Shown: in pieces, positions 4,876-5,582 of the stretch
Layout: each line of letters begins with the position of its first letter
Position numbering within the stretch: the first letter of the stretch is position 1
Assembly (NCBI GenBank): GCA_900764225.1
Contig: CAAFNG010000034.1
Span: forward strand, 1-5,582
DNA from: Lachnospiraceae bacterium
GTDB taxonomy: Bacteria > Bacillota > Clostridia > Lachnospirales > Lachnospiraceae
DNA: 5,582 nucleotides
Reading direction: 5' to 3'
Position numbers and translations under genes: made by a program
Notes under the pieces: model-generated
Databases searched by the model: none
Seen by the model: the letters and a program-made list of their open reading frames with translations, nothing else
What the model was told of the DNA's origin: nothing

Positions 4876-5337
4876 ATGGCAGCTAAGGTCAAATACAATC
4901 CAGATTATCACGATAACTGGGCGTGGTCTTTGGCTGCTATGGGAGCTACCAATGAAGAAATCGCAAAGGCAATGGGAGTTTCCAAGCGGACGATCATCCG
5001 CTGGAGCCAGGATCACGAAAGTTTCGGTAGCGCATTGGCCCAGGGAAAGGGAGTTTCCGATGCGAAGGTAATCAGGAGCCTGTATCAGAGAGCGGTCGGC
5101 TATGAGTACGAGGAAGAGAAGAAAATCATTGAGGACGATAAAGATGGAAACGTGAAACCGATCAAACTTGAGAAGACCAAAAAGCAAGTTCGGCCGGATG
5201 TAGGAGCGCAGTGCTTCTGGCTAAAGAATCGTCAGAGAGATAAATGGCAAGACCGGCCAGAAGTTATACCAGACACAGGAGCAGACGATGGAGACCAGGT
5301 TCAGTTTTATCTTCCGGATAATGGGAGGGACGGCTGA
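4876..5337 (+). CDS. terS: Terminase small subunit
   Basis: The 153-residue product has an N-terminal helix-turn-helix: 'AAMGATNEEIAKAMGVSKRT' spans 20-39 and 'IIRWSQDH' follows. The next helical segment contains 'SLYQRAVGYEYEEEKKI' (68-84). After a charged loop comes 'RPDVGAQCFWLKNRQRDKW' (106-124), the classic end of this small-terminase class. The subunit recognises viral DNA ends and loads the large subunit for packaging. It begins seven bases after the ParB stop. AAGG sits only one base before the ATG, and AGGT lies 13 bases upstream, so its own ribosome site is weak and translation is probably coupled to parB-like translation. The C-terminus is acidic (DTGADDGD). The gene ends by overlapping the large-subunit start. 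Confidence 0.88.
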   Translation: MAAKVKYNPDYHDNWAWSLAAMGATNEEIAKAMGVSKRTIIRWSQDHESFGSALAQGKGVSDAKVIRSLYQRAVGYEYEEEKKIIEDDKDGNVKPIKLEKTKKQVRPDVGAQCFWLKNRQRDKWQDRPEVIPDTGADDGDQVQFYLPDNGRDG

Positions 5338-5582
5338 TGGGGAAAATAATCAGGATTGGACCGCAGAAAGGACCACAGGAAAGATTCCTTGCAACCTCTG
5401 CGGATATTTGTATTTATGGTGGAGCAGCGGGAGGCGGCAAGACTTTCGGGTTGCTTTTGGAGCCGATCCGGCACATGAACAACAAAAATTACAATGCGGT
5501 TATCTTCCGAAGCAATTACACACAGGTCACATCTCCTGGTGGTTTGTGGGATAGTTCAGGTAAAATTTATAGCCTCGTAAAG
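5337..5582 (+). CDS. terL: Terminase large subunit, N-terminal part (cut by window end)
   Basis: The ATG at 5337-5339 shares its A with the TGA stop of the small subunit (TGATG), and GGAGG at 5324-5328 gives an eight-base spacer, which fixes this start. The 82 visible codons run without a stop to the window end. They show an adenine-binding-like 'GPQERFLAT' (12-20), then the Walker A loop 'YGGAAGGGKTFGLLLE' (27-42) with K35 and T36, and 'NAVIFRSNYTQVTSPGGLWD', typical of the terminase ATPase. The protein is the packaging motor ATPase and nuclease; the Walker B, coupling and nuclease regions lie beyond the window. Only about a fifth to a sixth of a usual subunit is seen. Another frame at 5288-5554 is a shadow. 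Confidence 0.93.
   Translation, partial: MGKIIRIGPQKGPQERFLATSADICIYGGAAGGGKTFGLLLEPIRHMNNKNYNAVIFRSNYTQVTSPGGLWDSSGKIYSLVK

Noticed and set aside
5288..5554. 88-codon plus-strand frame covering the terminase junction
   Set aside because: Overlaps both terminase genes in another frame; the true large-subunit frame starts at 5337 and contains the Walker A loop.
1..5582. tRNA genes, CRISPR arrays, insertion sequences, integrase or attachment site
   Set aside because: I looked for tRNA-like T-loop sequence, regularly spaced repeats, transposase or recombinase motifs and found none that hold up.

Overview
This is a stretch of a tailed double-stranded DNA phage or prophage, probably from a gut Clostridia host (Lachnospiraceae-like). 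The host guess rests on strong AGGAGG-type ribosome binding sites, moderate base composition, and a gene set (DUF3850, ArpU/RinA-like regulator, DUF488, methylase, ParB, terminase) that I associate with phages of that group. It cannot be proven from the window alone. The first 29 bases are not biological: they match the Nextera transposase read adapter, so the left end is a sequencing-library end and the first gene is cut there.

Layout. Bases 30-175 hold the 3' end of a DUF3850 (ASCH/PUA-like) gene. Then come a basic protein with a C-terminal helix-turn-helix resembling late-gene activators of the ArpU/RinA type (266-982), a 241-base non-coding gap with a strong GAAA-capped hairpin and a possible promoter, and a DUF488-type protein ending in a candidate sliding-clamp-binding motif (1224-1763). 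Bases 1764-2076 lack a convincing gene. They carry an extended -10 promoter, nested inverted repeats and two tandem intrinsic terminators, which together look like a small structured RNA of about 209 nt. Next is a small Cys-rich protein (2077-2289), overlapped at its tail by a convergent Cys-rich gene on the minus strand that starts with TTG behind a perfect Shine-Dalgarno site (2485-2261).

From 2581 to the end is a tight plus-strand block: a 472-residue protein with an N-terminal adenine-methylase-like domain and a C-terminal half resembling GNAT/Mom enzymes, then a ParB-domain protein, the small terminase subunit, and the N-terminus of the large terminase subunit with its Walker A loop. The gene ends and starts overlap or nearly touch.

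How it may work together (inference): the ArpU/RinA-like protein would switch on the late genes. The methylase/Mom-like and ParB proteins would modify or mark phage DNA just before the adjacent terminase packages it, protecting it from host restriction. The DUF488 protein may be recruited to replication through the host or phage clamp. The main items worth a second look are the candidate RNA, the hidden minus-strand gene and the methylase-GNAT fusion.
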